The notes under the pieces were generated by a model, which was not told the DNA's origin, ran no database searches, and was given only the letters and a program-made list of their open reading frames with translations. Position numbers and translations under genes: made by a program. This document shows, one piece after another, positions 9,697 to 18,155 of a DNA stretch of 64,000 nucleotides (position 1 is its first letter; every line of letters begins with the position of its first letter). The stretch comes from G963691835 sp963691835 (GTDB lineage Bacteria > Pseudomonadota > Alphaproteobacteria > Thalassobaculales > Thalassobaculaceae), in NCBI GenBank assembly GCA_963691835.1, contig OY829383.1, positions 3,100,001 to 3,164,000 of the forward strand, written 5' to 3'.

Positions 9697-10845
9697 ATGG
9701 CAATGCGAGACGTATCCGATCCCCTCAGCGCGCCGTTGGTCAGGGACGTGTCTGTCACCCCAGAAGGGCTCTCCGTGACATGGGCAGATGGCGAGCGGCG
9801 TGTCTTTCATCCGGTTTGGCTGCGGGAACGGTGTCCCGACCCGGAAACACTCGATCCCCGGACCACCCAGCGGCTGATCGACGCTGCGGCCATCCCCTTG
9901 TCATTGCAGGTGCTTGAGGCCGCGCTGCTCGCCGATGGTGTGCAACTGACCTTCGATGATGGGCACAGGACCATGGTGCCGCTGGTTCTCCTGGATACCG
10001 CACGCGGCGGTACCACGCCGAGGTGGCGGCAGCGAACGCTTTGGGACGCCGGACTTGGCGCGCCACCATCGTTTGACCTGGCGGCCGTCGACAAGAGCGA
10101 GTCGGGTCTTTGCCGGGCCCTCCAGGCGCTGGACCGTTACGGCATGGTTTTGGTTCGAGGACTGCCGACCGGTATGGACGGTCTCGAGGCGTTGTCGAGC
10201 CGGATCGGACCGCTACGCACCACCAATTGGGGCACGATCGCCGATGTCCGCAGTGTTGCTGACGCGTTCGACCTCACCATGACGACCCGCGGTCTTGAGC
10301 CGCATGCGGACAATCCCTACCGGGATCCGATACCCGGTTACATCTTCCTGCATTGCCTTCACAACGAAGTGGAGGGCGGGGAGAGCACGCTGGCCGACGG
10401 CTTCGCCATTGCGGACCGGATCCGTCGGGAGGACCCGGAGGCATTCGAGACCCTGACCGAAGTTCGGTCCCGGTTCCGGTATGACGATGGCGATGCGATC
10501 CTGGAGAGTGAAGGGTCCCTGATTGAACTCGATCGCCACGGCGACGTTCGCAGAGTTCGGTACTCAAACCGCTCTGAAAGGGTCGACTACGACACGCCTG
10601 CATCGTTGTCCCGCTACTACCGCGCCCGCAGCCTCTTTGCCGCCTTGACCACCTCACCGGAGCAAACGATTCGGTTCAAACTCGAGCCCGGCGACCTAAT
10701 CGTTATGGATAACTACCGGTTGCTCCACGGGCGGACCAGTTTTGTGCAGAGCCAAGGCATCCGTCATCTTCGGCAGGGTTACATGGAGCGGGATGTCTTG
10801 CAAAACCGGCTTGCGACCCTGTCACGGTCGATTGACGGCGTATAA
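9697..10845 (+). CDS. Gamma-butyrobetaine hydroxylase-like Fe(II)/2-oxoglutarate dioxygenase, possibly TmpA-type
   Basis: Non-heme iron dioxygenase of 382 residues. An N-terminal DUF971-like domain (about 15-110) precedes a TauD-type catalytic domain with the iron ligands H203, D205 (in EPHADNPYRD) and H344 (in RLLHGRTSF). GGAGG lies just before the ATG. The N-terminal zinc site of the family seems degenerate, with one Cys in WLRERC. Residues N291-R292 sit where carnitine-forming enzymes have N-N; as I recall, TmpA, which oxidises 2-(trimethylammonio)ethylphosphonate, has N-R there. With phnCDEE upstream, a phosphonate substrate is plausible, but a gamma-butyrobetaine hydroxylase is the alternative. 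A TmpB-type HD partner is not in the window. Confidence 0.8.
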   Translation: MAMRDVSDPLSAPLVRDVSVTPEGLSVTWADGERRVFHPVWLRERCPDPETLDPRTTQRLIDAAAIPLSLQVLEAALLADGVQLTFDDGHRTMVPLVLLDTARGGTTPRWRQRTLWDAGLGAPPSFDLAAVDKSESGLCRALQALDRYGMVLVRGLPTGMDGLEALSSRIGPLRTTNWGTIADVRSVADAFDLTMTTRGLEPHADNPYRDPIPGYIFLHCLHNEVEGGESTLADGFAIADRIRREDPEAFETLTEVRSRFRYDDGDAILESEGSLIELDRHGDVRRVRYSNRSERVDYDTPASLSRYYRARSLFAALTTSPEQTIRFKLEPGDLIVMDNYRLLHGRTSFVQSQGIRHLRQGYMERDVLQNRLATLSRSIDGV

Positions 10846-10889
10846 TCGCCTGTTCCGCCGATCGGAGGCGGACCCGACGGAGATGGGGC

Positions 10890-13800
10890 TTGCTGCGAAA
10901 GTGGCTGATCGTTCTTTTTTGGACCGGCGTAGATCTTGGTATCTTCGCCCTCGCGATCGCTTCCGTTGTCTATCCTCTGCTCATCGCGGCTGGCCCGAAG
11001 CCCGCAGCACAGATCGCGACGACCCTGCTCAATCACGCGCTTCCGCTCTCCGGTATCAAGGACGCGCGGGCGCGGGTATCCGATTTGCGGATCGATGGCG
11101 CGGTCATCGAGGACCTTCGGCTCAAGGACGGGACCACGATCTCCCGGATCGTCCTGAGTTACATGCCGGACATACTGACCAGCCGAAACCTGGATCACGT
11201 AAGCGTTGAAGGGGTTCGGGTATCCCTGGCGCAGACCGGCGTGCAGACCGGGGTTAGCAGCGACGGAGGCGGCGCCGAGGACGGTTGGTCTGGCGACCCC
11301 CTGACCTTCATCGGGAATCTCCTCGCCTTGCTCGATGCCCGCAGGGGGCTTCCTGTGACCATTCGTCGACTGGACGTCTGGGGCGTCGATGTGCGCACCA
11401 CGGTTGCCGGTAAAGCGGTCACTGTGGCCGGTGGCATGACCGCGCAAGAGCCATTGGGAAATGCCCCGCAAGTCTCTTCGGCCTTCGCCTTGTCGGCAAC
11501 GGACCCCAATGGTCATGTCCGTGCCGTGGCCTCGCTGAAGCTCGATCTGAAAACAGATCAGGACGGTCGGGGAAACTTGACGTTTCGTCTCTCGGGGGGG
11601 CGAGGTGCCATAGGCGAAGCAGCGGTCGCACAGCTAAACGGAACTGCGACCGTGGCGCTTGATCTTTCAAGCTCGGCGACTCCGCTGGCTGCATCGGCAC
11701 GGATCCGCGCCAACGCTGTCGCTTGGCGCGAGGAGAGTTGGGCGGAGGCGCGTCTCGACCTGCTGTTAACAGAGGCTGGGGGAAGTGCTGGTCTTTTTCT
11801 CGGTGATCAGAGTGGTTCAACGGTCGATGTGGCCACAACGGTGGATGGACCGGCCTTACCCCGTCCAGCCTTCACTGTAAGGTGGTCGACGGACCTGGCG
11901 CCTCTTGGCCGCCTAACGGCGCTTACCGCCGCAGACCCGGGCCCCAATACAGACCCGGGCCCTGATACAGACCCGGGCCCCAGCACAAAGAGTGTCTCCG
12001 GCGGGGTCTCCGGCCGGGTTCGGGGCCGGCTTCCGGCAGCCCTTCTTCCCTTTGATGTCGATGCTTGGCGCGGGATGGATTGGGGGAGCGGAACGGCTCA
12101 AGGAGAAGTCCGAGCGAATGCCGCTGTCTCATCATGGACGTTCAAGGCGGAGCGGCCGCTGATAAGGGGCGTGGAGGGGGCGGATGTTGACGCGCGACTG
12201 GCGCTCTCGGCGGCGCGCGGCGTCCTTGCGTTGGATCTCTTGCCCGGAAGCCGTCTCTCGGCGAACGCCGTCTCTGTAGGACCGGCCTTTCCCGATACCG
12301 TCTCGAAGGCAGTTTCCCAGAATGTGTTGCTTGAGGTTTCCAGGGCTGGTGAGCCACCCCGCGTCACTCTTGAATGGGGGCCGCGGCAAACCGTGGACGT
12401 GGTGGGCGATATCTCCATGACCAGCCCGGCCCTGGAGCCCGCCTCCCTCGGCCTGTCTGCGCGCTTCGCGCGTTCAAACCCGGAGAACGGCGCGGATGGA
12501 GATCCTGATTGGTTGCTGGCAATCCGGTCCTTATCGGTGCGTGGGGCGGGAATTCCGGCTTGGGATGAACCGTCTCTCACGGTTACCGCATTCTCAACAT
12601 CCGGGCGGATTACGCCAGATGACGTGTCTCTCTCAATTGAGCTGGACGGCTCGGCCGTAGTCTCAAATGACGAACTGGGTGATGTCGTTGCAGAAATGTC
12701 CCTCGGTGGCGAGGTAGGAATCGTCGGTGAGCGGCTCCGGTTTGATCTGGACCGTTTGGCCGTGCAGCCTGATGACGGGGCGATGGTTTGTGCCGAGCCT
12801 GTGACCTTAGCCGGCGCGGCGGCAGGGCCGGCCGTCCTGGCACAACTCCAGGAGACCGGCGTTCGAATAGAGTCCGGTGCGTTGGCTCTGAGCTTTCCCG
12901 AATGCCGCATCAACCACGGAGAAATCGAGTATGTGGTCTCCGCCGGTTTGGTGGATCTGACACTCTCAGGAGCACGATCCGGTACCGGTCTGGTCTCAGC
13001 TTCCATCGACGCCAGTCTCCGTGATGGCCGGGTCGAGATGACGGATCCAATCGGCATCGCCGCGTCGGGCATCAATGGGGTGCTGTCGGGCAAGATCACA
13101 CCGGGCGGGTTCGTGCCGAGCCGGGCGGAAGTCGTTGCCCGCTCGGTCGGTTCCACTGACCGTGAACTCTTTCAGCCGACGCTCCGCATTGCTTTGGAGG
13201 CGGCACCGACCAACGGCGTCGCTATGACGGATCGCCTGCCGCTCTCTCTGGTCATCGCGGATACCAGATCCCGTTTTGGTGCGGAGATCGACGGTTGGGT
13301 CGATGTCCGCGATGGTGTGTCGGTGGATCTTGATGTGGAAATGCCGCCGATTGTCGTTGGTCCCGAGGGGGTGCCGCTTGAAGAGCTGTCCCCACGACTG
13401 GCGGCACTGGTTCGCGGCGACAGCGACGGTTCGGCAAATGGACGTCTCTCGGCCAGCGGGCGGGTGCTGTGGCCTGATGGCACGCTGACGGAGAGTGAAG
13501 CGCTCACCATCCAGATTGAGGATGGCCGGTATGTCTCCGATCTTGCGGAAGTGGATGGGGCAATGGCGTCCATTTCCTTCCGGTCCGTACAGCCACCGGC
13601 CAGCTTTAAGGATCAGCCCATCTCAGTGGACCGGGCGATCTTTGGCGTTGTGCTCCGGAACCTGGAGGGGATGTTCGAGCTGCCCGGCGATGGCGGGCTG
13701 TTCGTGCCGAAGGTTTCGGCGGGTTTCGCCGATGGGCGTTTGATTGGAGAGGCGATGAGCTGGCGGCCTGGGGAGCCGTTTTCCAGCGTGGTCGCCGCCG

Positions 13801-14264
13801 AGGCGCTCGATGTGTCCGTGCTTGTCCCGCTTTTGGAATTGGACGGCTTGGCGGCGACAGGGCGCGTCTCCGGCCGTGTTCCGGTCACATTCTCGCCCGA
13901 GCTTGGGTTTAGTGTCGAAGACGGGGTGCTGGAGTCCGTCGATGCCGGAAAGGTCCAGTATGCACCGGATACACCACCAGCCGGTCTGGCGGAGAGCGGA
14001 CCCCAGGTGTCACTGATGCTTCAGGCGATCGAGAACTTCCACTACGATCGTCTGGCGCTGAGTTTGGGGGGACGCTCAGGTACCGGCTTCTCGCTTGGCG
14101 CCGAATTGGAAGGCTCGAACCCGGATCTCTATGATGGGTATCCGGTCGAATTGAACGCAACTCTATCGGGGCAACTGGATGAGATCCTTCGGAACGCGCT
14201 GCGGGCCTACCGCATCCAGGAAACGATTGGAGACCGGGTTCAGGAGTTTGGCCTCGGTGGCTGA
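10890..14264 (+). CDS. ydbH: YdbH-like AsmA-superfamily envelope protein
   Basis: 1124 residues beginning with one membrane anchor (about residues 4-28, rich in Leu/Ile/Val) followed by a long periplasmic beta-rich part. The C-terminal third resembles the YdbH domain. In E. coli, YdbH with TamB and YhdP supports phospholipid transport between the inner and outer membrane. The start is TTG at 10890 with GGAG upstream. Identification rests strongly on the next two genes, a YnbE-like lipoprotein and a YdbL-like protein, the E. coli gene order. A Pro-rich tandem repeat lies near residue 350. The ynbE start codon overlaps the end of this gene. Confidence 0.85.
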   Translation: MLRKWLIVLFWTGVDLGIFALAIASVVYPLLIAAGPKPAAQIATTLLNHALPLSGIKDARARVSDLRIDGAVIEDLRLKDGTTISRIVLSYMPDILTSRNLDHVSVEGVRVSLAQTGVQTGVSSDGGGAEDGWSGDPLTFIGNLLALLDARRGLPVTIRRLDVWGVDVRTTVAGKAVTVAGGMTAQEPLGNAPQVSSAFALSATDPNGHVRAVASLKLDLKTDQDGRGNLTFRLSGGRGAIGEAAVAQLNGTATVALDLSSSATPLAASARIRANAVAWREESWAEARLDLLLTEAGGSAGLFLGDQSGSTVDVATTVDGPALPRPAFTVRWSTDLAPLGRLTALTAADPGPNTDPGPDTDPGPSTKSVSGGVSGRVRGRLPAALLPFDVDAWRGMDWGSGTAQGEVRANAAVSSWTFKAERPLIRGVEGADVDARLALSAARGVLALDLLPGSRLSANAVSVGPAFPDTVSKAVSQNVLLEVSRAGEPPRVTLEWGPRQTVDVVGDISMTSPALEPASLGLSARFARSNPENGADGDPDWLLAIRSLSVRGAGIPAWDEPSLTVTAFSTSGRITPDDVSLSIELDGSAVVSNDELGDVVAEMSLGGEVGIVGERLRFDLDRLAVQPDDGAMVCAEPVTLAGAAAGPAVLAQLQETGVRIESGALALSFPECRINHGEIEYVVSAGLVDLTLSGARSGTGLVSASIDASLRDGRVEMTDPIGIAASGINGVLSGKITPGGFVPSRAEVVARSVGSTDRELFQPTLRIALEAAPTNGVAMTDRLPLSLVIADTRSRFGAEIDGWVDVRDGVSVDLDVEMPPIVVGPEGVPLEELSPRLAALVRGDSDGSANGRLSASGRVLWPDGTLTESEALTIQIEDGRYVSDLAEVDGAMASISFRSVQPPASFKDQPISVDRAIFGVVLRNLEGMFELPGDGGLFVPKVSAGFADGRLIGEAMSWRPGEPFSSVVAAEALDVSVLVPLLELDGLAATGRVSGRVPVTFSPELGFSVEDGVLESVDAGKVQYAPDTPPAGLAESGPQVSLMLQAIENFHYDRLALSLGGRSGTGFSLGAELEGSNPDLYDGYPVELNATLSGQLDEILRNALRAYRIQETIGDRVQEFGLGG
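11933..11986 (+). repeat. In-frame 18-bp tandem repeat (3 copies) inside ydbH
   Basis: Three head-to-tail units based on AGACCCGGGCCCNNNNAC at 11933, 11951 and 11969. Because 18 is a multiple of three, the reading frame is kept and encodes three DPGPxT repeats, a flexible Pro-rich linker in the periplasmic part of the protein. Such repeats can change copy number by replication slippage. Confidence 0.85.
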
Positions 14265-14478
14265 AGACACAAGGCGCCTGGCGTGGAGTGCGCCCGCCGC
14301 GGCTCTTCTTTCTCTTGGCCTCGCGGGCGGCCTCGCGGCCTGTTCGCCGACAGTCAAGATCGAGGCGCCGGAGAAACCGATTGTCATCAACCTCAACGTT
14401 CGCATCGAGCAGGACGTTCGGATCCGTTTGGAAAAGGATCTGGAAGAACTGTTCGACAGCGAAGGGGACATCTTCTGA
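14257..14478 (+). CDS. ynbE: YnbE-like small outer-membrane lipoprotein
   Basis: 73 residues starting at a GTG (14257) that overlaps the ydbH stop by 8 bp. A hydrophobic signal segment ends in the lipobox LAAC, and the mature part begins CSPTVKIEAPEKPIVINLNV, the hallmark of YnbE. In E. coli YnbE is reported to join YdbH in bridging the two membranes. The longer open frame reaches back to 14179, but that extra part lies inside ydbH and is not needed. Confidence 0.88.
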   Translation: MAEDTRRLAWSAPAAALLSLGLAGGLAACSPTVKIEAPEKPIVINLNVRIEQDVRIRLEKDLEELFDSEGDIF

Positions 14479-14510
14479 GCGGGGACGCGAGCATGGGGGA
14501 AGCAGACCGT

Positions 14511-14864
14511 ATGACTAAGAATCATCCCAACCGGCGGGTCTTCCTGACCGCTCTAACCGGCGGGATCGCGATCGCGCTCTTGTCCCCTCCTCCGGTGGCG
14601 TTCGCACTGGGCCTTGCCGAGGCCAAAGCCCAGGGACTGCTGGGGGAAACAGACAACGGTTACGTGGCAATGGTGCGTGACGACCCCGGGGCCAAGGCCA
14701 TCGCGGATCAGGTCAACGCCCGCCGCCGGCAACGCTATCAGGAGATTGCCGCACAGCGCGGCGTCGACGTGACCGCCGTCGAGGCGCTTGCCGGAAAGCA
14801 ACTGATCGATCGTGCGGCGTCTGGCGAGTTCGTCCGCGTTGGCGGTGGCTGGATGCGGAAATAG
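14511..14864 (+). CDS. ydbL: YdbL-like DUF1318 periplasmic protein
   Basis: 117 residues with a twin-Arg-like then hydrophobic signal peptide (NRRVFLTALTGGIAIALL) and a mature YdbL domain: ALGLAEAKAQGLLGETDNGY near its start, VNARRRQRYQEIA in the middle and GGGWMRK at the C-terminus. The ATG at 14511 has GGGGGA about 10 bp upstream; an in-frame ATG at 14493 is possible. Third gene of the ydbH-ynbE-ydbL set; in E. coli it modulates the YdbH-YnbE pair. Confidence 0.88.
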   Translation: MTKNHPNRRVFLTALTGGIAIALLSPPPVAFALGLAEAKAQGLLGETDNGYVAMVRDDPGAKAIADQVNARRRQRYQEIAAQRGVDVTAVEALAGKQLIDRAASGEFVRVGGGWMRK

Positions 14865-14912
14865 GCGGCCGGTGGCGGCCGTCCCGCAGGCTCCATTGAT
14901 GCGAGGAGGGGT

Positions 14913-16145
14913 TTAGCCCTCAGCCTTCCACTTGGACTCGGTATCGTCTACCCGGCTTTCCTTCGCGCGGGCGACGCGGTCGCGGAGGGTCGTGTCGATC
15001 GATCCGTCGGACCAGGAATGCATCTCCGCGACCAGCCGCACGCGCGCACGCTCGTAGTCCGCGCCCTCCATCACATTGCCGTCGGGGTTGAGTTCCCGGT
15101 CCGGAATCATCGGCAGATAGTCCAGGATGTGGCGGATGCCCCGTTCCAAGCCTTCGCCGCCGCCGACCATATCCTTGCCTTCAACCGCATCGTCCCAGAC
15201 ATCGATCAGATCGTCCCACCCGTCCAATCCATAGGAGACGTCCCGGCGTAGCTTTCTGAGTTGTTCCAGCGATGTGTCGAAGGCGCTGAAAACGCTCGCG
15301 AAATTCCCCAAGTGTTCGTCTAGCTTAACGATCCGCTGGTTTACGTAGGCGATGATCTGGTCACAGACCTTGTTGATGAGATCGATGCTCTCGCCGGCTT
15401 CCTCACGCACCATTGACCTGGTCTCATGAAGTGACTTCCGGAACTCGATCAGCCGGACATGCTGCCGGTACAAAAATCCATGGGACCGTTCCCGCCCGCC
15501 AGAGACGACGGTGCCAAAGGGCGCGATCATACCGACCAGAGGTTCAAGCCAATCCCGGATTTCCTCGACCGTCGTGCCGCTCCGCTCCGCGGCAAACTGC
15601 ATGACCCGGTCGATCAGGATAGAGACATCGAAATTGTCGCCTCCCTTGTCTCCGGTCATCAGATCGAGCAGCGTCGTCGTGTTCGCCTTTGCCATGAAAG
15701 CGTCGCCCCGTGCGATCCCGCACTCCCGGGTCAGTTGGGCCAGACACGACATCCGCACCATCTCGATGTCTTCTTTTTCCTTCTGGGTACGTTCACGGGC
15801 GACTTGCCGCATATACTCGTCAGGGTGGTAAATCGAGTCCGCCCGCATGCAGTAACCGCGAACCGCGATGGGTTCGATTTCCGGGGTCTTGGACGTGTTT
15901 AGAATGGCTTCGATCACGTGTGTATCGCGATCTTTAAAGCTGGCAAGATCCGGAAGTTGTTTCCAAGGAACAACAGTGAACTCATTGGTCCGAATACCAG
16001 AAAAGTTCGGGATCACGGCTTCCAGGTTGCGGTCCTCTTCCCGGATGTACTCGCGCACACGCATATGCTGAAAACGCGGCGCGTACATCTTCACCGAGGT
16101 GCCACGTCTTTCGAACGTTTGCGGCAGAGTAACGGCCCTGGACAC
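14913..16145 (-). CDS. Uncharacterised 410-residue protein
   Basis: I do not recognise the family. A GTG start at 16145 has AGGGGA upstream; an ATG at 16088 (MYAPRFQH) is an alternative. The protein is soluble and charged, with no signal peptide or membrane segment. Residues about 125-290 look mainly helical, and the C-terminal third is acidic (WDDLIDVWDDAVEG). Composition matches its neighbours, so it looks like a core rather than a foreign gene. It stands alone, convergent with ydbL and upstream-isolated by about 210 bp from rppH. Confidence 0.7.
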   Translation of the reverse strand: MSRAVTLPQTFERRGTSVKMYAPRFQHMRVREYIREEDRNLEAVIPNFSGIRTNEFTVVPWKQLPDLASFKDRDTHVIEAILNTSKTPEIEPIAVRGYCMRADSIYHPDEYMRQVARERTQKEKEDIEMVRMSCLAQLTRECGIARGDAFMAKANTTTLLDLMTGDKGGDNFDVSILIDRVMQFAAERSGTTVEEIRDWLEPLVGMIAPFGTVVSGGRERSHGFLYRQHVRLIEFRKSLHETRSMVREEAGESIDLINKVCDQIIAYVNQRIVKLDEHLGNFASVFSAFDTSLEQLRKLRRDVSYGLDGWDDLIDVWDDAVEGKDMVGGGEGLERGIRHILDYLPMIPDRELNPDGNVMEGADYERARVRLVAEMHSWSDGSIDTTLRDRVARAKESRVDDTESKWKAEG

Positions 16146-16356
16146 GCGTCGGAATCCCCTAGAGTTCCTGATAAGGCCAAGCGTTCTGGCCTATATGATC
16201 CGGTACCATGCCATAGAAGAATAGCGAAATCATCGGGAAGTGTGTTTGAAAAGCCCCGAAACACGAGGGATTTCTACTTCACCATGCGTGGATATGAGGG
16301 CTGAACCTTGGGCTAATTTTTGGGGGAACCAACCCGGTTTGTTGGCGCATTCAAGC

Positions 16357-16848
16357 TCAGCTTGGTTTGGCCAGGGGGGCGAACCGTCTGACAACCTCCC
16401 GGTACACTTCACGCTTGAACGGAATCACCATGGCTTCGAGATCGGCTATGGGCGCCCATTTCCAATCCTCGAACTCAACCTCGTGCGCTTCGAGATCGAC
16501 GTCGCTATCAGCGCCTAGGAACCGCATGGCAAACCACTTTTGGCGCTGCCCCCTGTACCGGCCCTTGAATGCCTTGCCGACGAGATCCGCTGGAAGATCG
16601 TAGTAGAGCCAGTCTTCCGTCTCATCGACAATCTCTGCGTTCGCCGTACCGATCTCCTCACCCAGTTCCCGAAGGGCGGCTTCCCTGGGGCTCTCCCCCT
16701 TATCGATGCCGCCCTGCGGCATCTGCCATGCGGCTTCGGTAAGCCCACGTCGGCGGCCAACGAACACAAGACCCTCCCGGTTGACCAAGAGAATGCCGAC
16801 GCAGTCCCTGTACGGCAGGGACGAGGGATCGATTGGCGTGTCGGACAT
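16357..16848 (-). CDS. rppH: RNA pyrophosphohydrolase
   Basis: Nudix hydrolase that removes pyrophosphate from 5'-triphosphorylated mRNAs and so starts 5'-end-dependent decay. 163 residues. The Nudix box is complete: GGIDKGESPREAAL followed by RELGEEIG. The N-terminal YRDCVGILLVN and the internal GRYRGQRQKWFAMRF are typical of RppH rather than other Nudix enzymes. It is the last gene of a five-gene minus-strand operon, 14 bp after the deacetylase gene. Confidence 0.93.
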   Translation of the reverse strand: MSDTPIDPSSLPYRDCVGILLVNREGLVFVGRRRGLTEAAWQMPQGGIDKGESPREAALRELGEEIGTANAEIVDETEDWLYYDLPADLVGKAFKGRYRGQRQKWFAMRFLGADSDVDLEAHEVEFEDWKWAPIADLEAMVIPFKREVYREVVRRFAPLAKPS

Positions 16849-16862
16849 GGGAAGTTCCGTGG

Positions 16863-18155
16863 TCAGCGCGTTATCTGCTTATCAGCCACGGCAGTCACGG
16901 GCGCAAGATCAAAGCCCCTGGCCCGCAAGCCGGCGATCCAGGGCCGCAGTCGGTCAATGGTCAGGGGATACGGCTTTGCCAGAGCCACAGCGTATCCCGT
17001 GGTCCGGGCAATGCGCTCGATGTCCGCCAGGCGCCGGTCAATGTCTCGGGCGGTGAGCACCGTATCCACCATCCGGTCGGCGAAAGCCTTGGGCAGCTGG
17101 ATCTCGTTCGCGATATCGATCGCGATGCTCCGCGAGCTGCTGCGGCTGTCAACGAACATCAAGCCACGCTGTTTGATCTCGTCGAGTATCGGACGCAGCG
17201 CCTTCTCCTCGGACAGAAGACGCGAGCCCATGTCGCTGACAAGCCCGACATAGCCCGCACCGCTAGCCATCACCGTCAGAAGGCGTTGCAGGTTCTCCGT
17301 CTGCCCGGCCGTCGCCAGCAACGTCTCCGGTCCCGGATCGCTGCGAGGATAGTCCACCGGCTCCATCGGCAGATCGATCATCACTTCGTGCCCCTCTTCC
17401 CGGGCCCGCACCAGCCAGGGAACGAGGTCGTCCGCATAGATCGCGAACGACAAAGTGACTTCCCCGGGAAGGGCTTCGATCGCCGCCTCCGTTAGTTCCT
17501 GGGATAGGCCGAGACGGCCGACGATTACGGCGACGCGAGGCCGGTCCTGGTCCGTGGAGAACGAGCGGGCGTACTCGATCCACGGCTGGCGGCCATCCGG
17601 CGCGATCATAGGCAGGACGCCCTTTTCGTTCTCTTCGGCCAACGCGGGATCATAGAGGGCTGCCATGCCCTCTTTCTCTTCGACGGCCTCGGCTTCCGCT
17701 TCGACTTCGGCCGCGCCAACGGTGATATCGGCCTCCGGCAGTCCCGCTGTCGATACACCCAATTCCTCCAGCAGACGCCGCGTCCGGTCCAGAGAGGAAT
17801 TGGGCGGGAACTCCGCGCCGAACGGACGAATCCCGACTGAAACTTGTGGTTGGGTCGCGTCCCGGATGGCTGCGGTTTTCGTACCGTTGACCGCCAGCCA
17901 GCCGACGATCGCCCCGGTTCCACCCAGCGTGATGACAGCGAGAGCGCTCACCAGAATGATGCGGCCCCAGCCGCCACCGGTCTTCTGGTCAGGCGGCGGA
18001 AACGGGATGTCCGCGCCCGCCTCGGACGACGCGGCTTCCTCTGACCCTTCCGCTGGGGTGTCCGGGGCGAAAGGGTCAGGTGGTGGTGGGTCCTTCGCCC
18101 CGCGTCCGCCGAGAAAGGGGATCGAGAGAGCGATCTTTGGGATCGGCAGCTTCAA
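16863..18155 (-). CDS. Divergent polysaccharide deacetylase family protein
   Basis: 430 residues. A cytoplasmic Pro/Asp/Glu-rich N-terminus (about 1-65) is followed by one membrane segment (about 68-90, IILVSALAVITLGGTGAIVGWL), a linker, and a C-terminal divergent polysaccharide deacetylase (DUF610/YibQ-like) domain with RVAVIVGRLGLSQ, VMIDLPMEP and FVDSRSSSRS. The enzyme is anchored to face the periplasm. Its start overlaps the ctpA stop by 4 bp. The family is regularly found with envC and ctpA; its substrate is unproven, probably a cell-envelope glycan. Confidence 0.88.
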   Translation of the reverse strand: MKLPIPKIALSIPFLGGRGAKDPPPPDPFAPDTPAEGSEEAASSEAGADIPFPPPDQKTGGGWGRIILVSALAVITLGGTGAIVGWLAVNGTKTAAIRDATQPQVSVGIRPFGAEFPPNSSLDRTRRLLEELGVSTAGLPEADITVGAAEVEAEAEAVEEKEGMAALYDPALAEENEKGVLPMIAPDGRQPWIEYARSFSTDQDRPRVAVIVGRLGLSQELTEAAIEALPGEVTLSFAIYADDLVPWLVRAREEGHEVMIDLPMEPVDYPRSDPGPETLLATAGQTENLQRLLTVMASGAGYVGLVSDMGSRLLSEEKALRPILDEIKQRGLMFVDSRSSSRSIAIDIANEIQLPKAFADRMVDTVLTARDIDRRLADIERIARTTGYAVALAKPYPLTIDRLRPWIAGLRARGFDLAPVTAVADKQITR

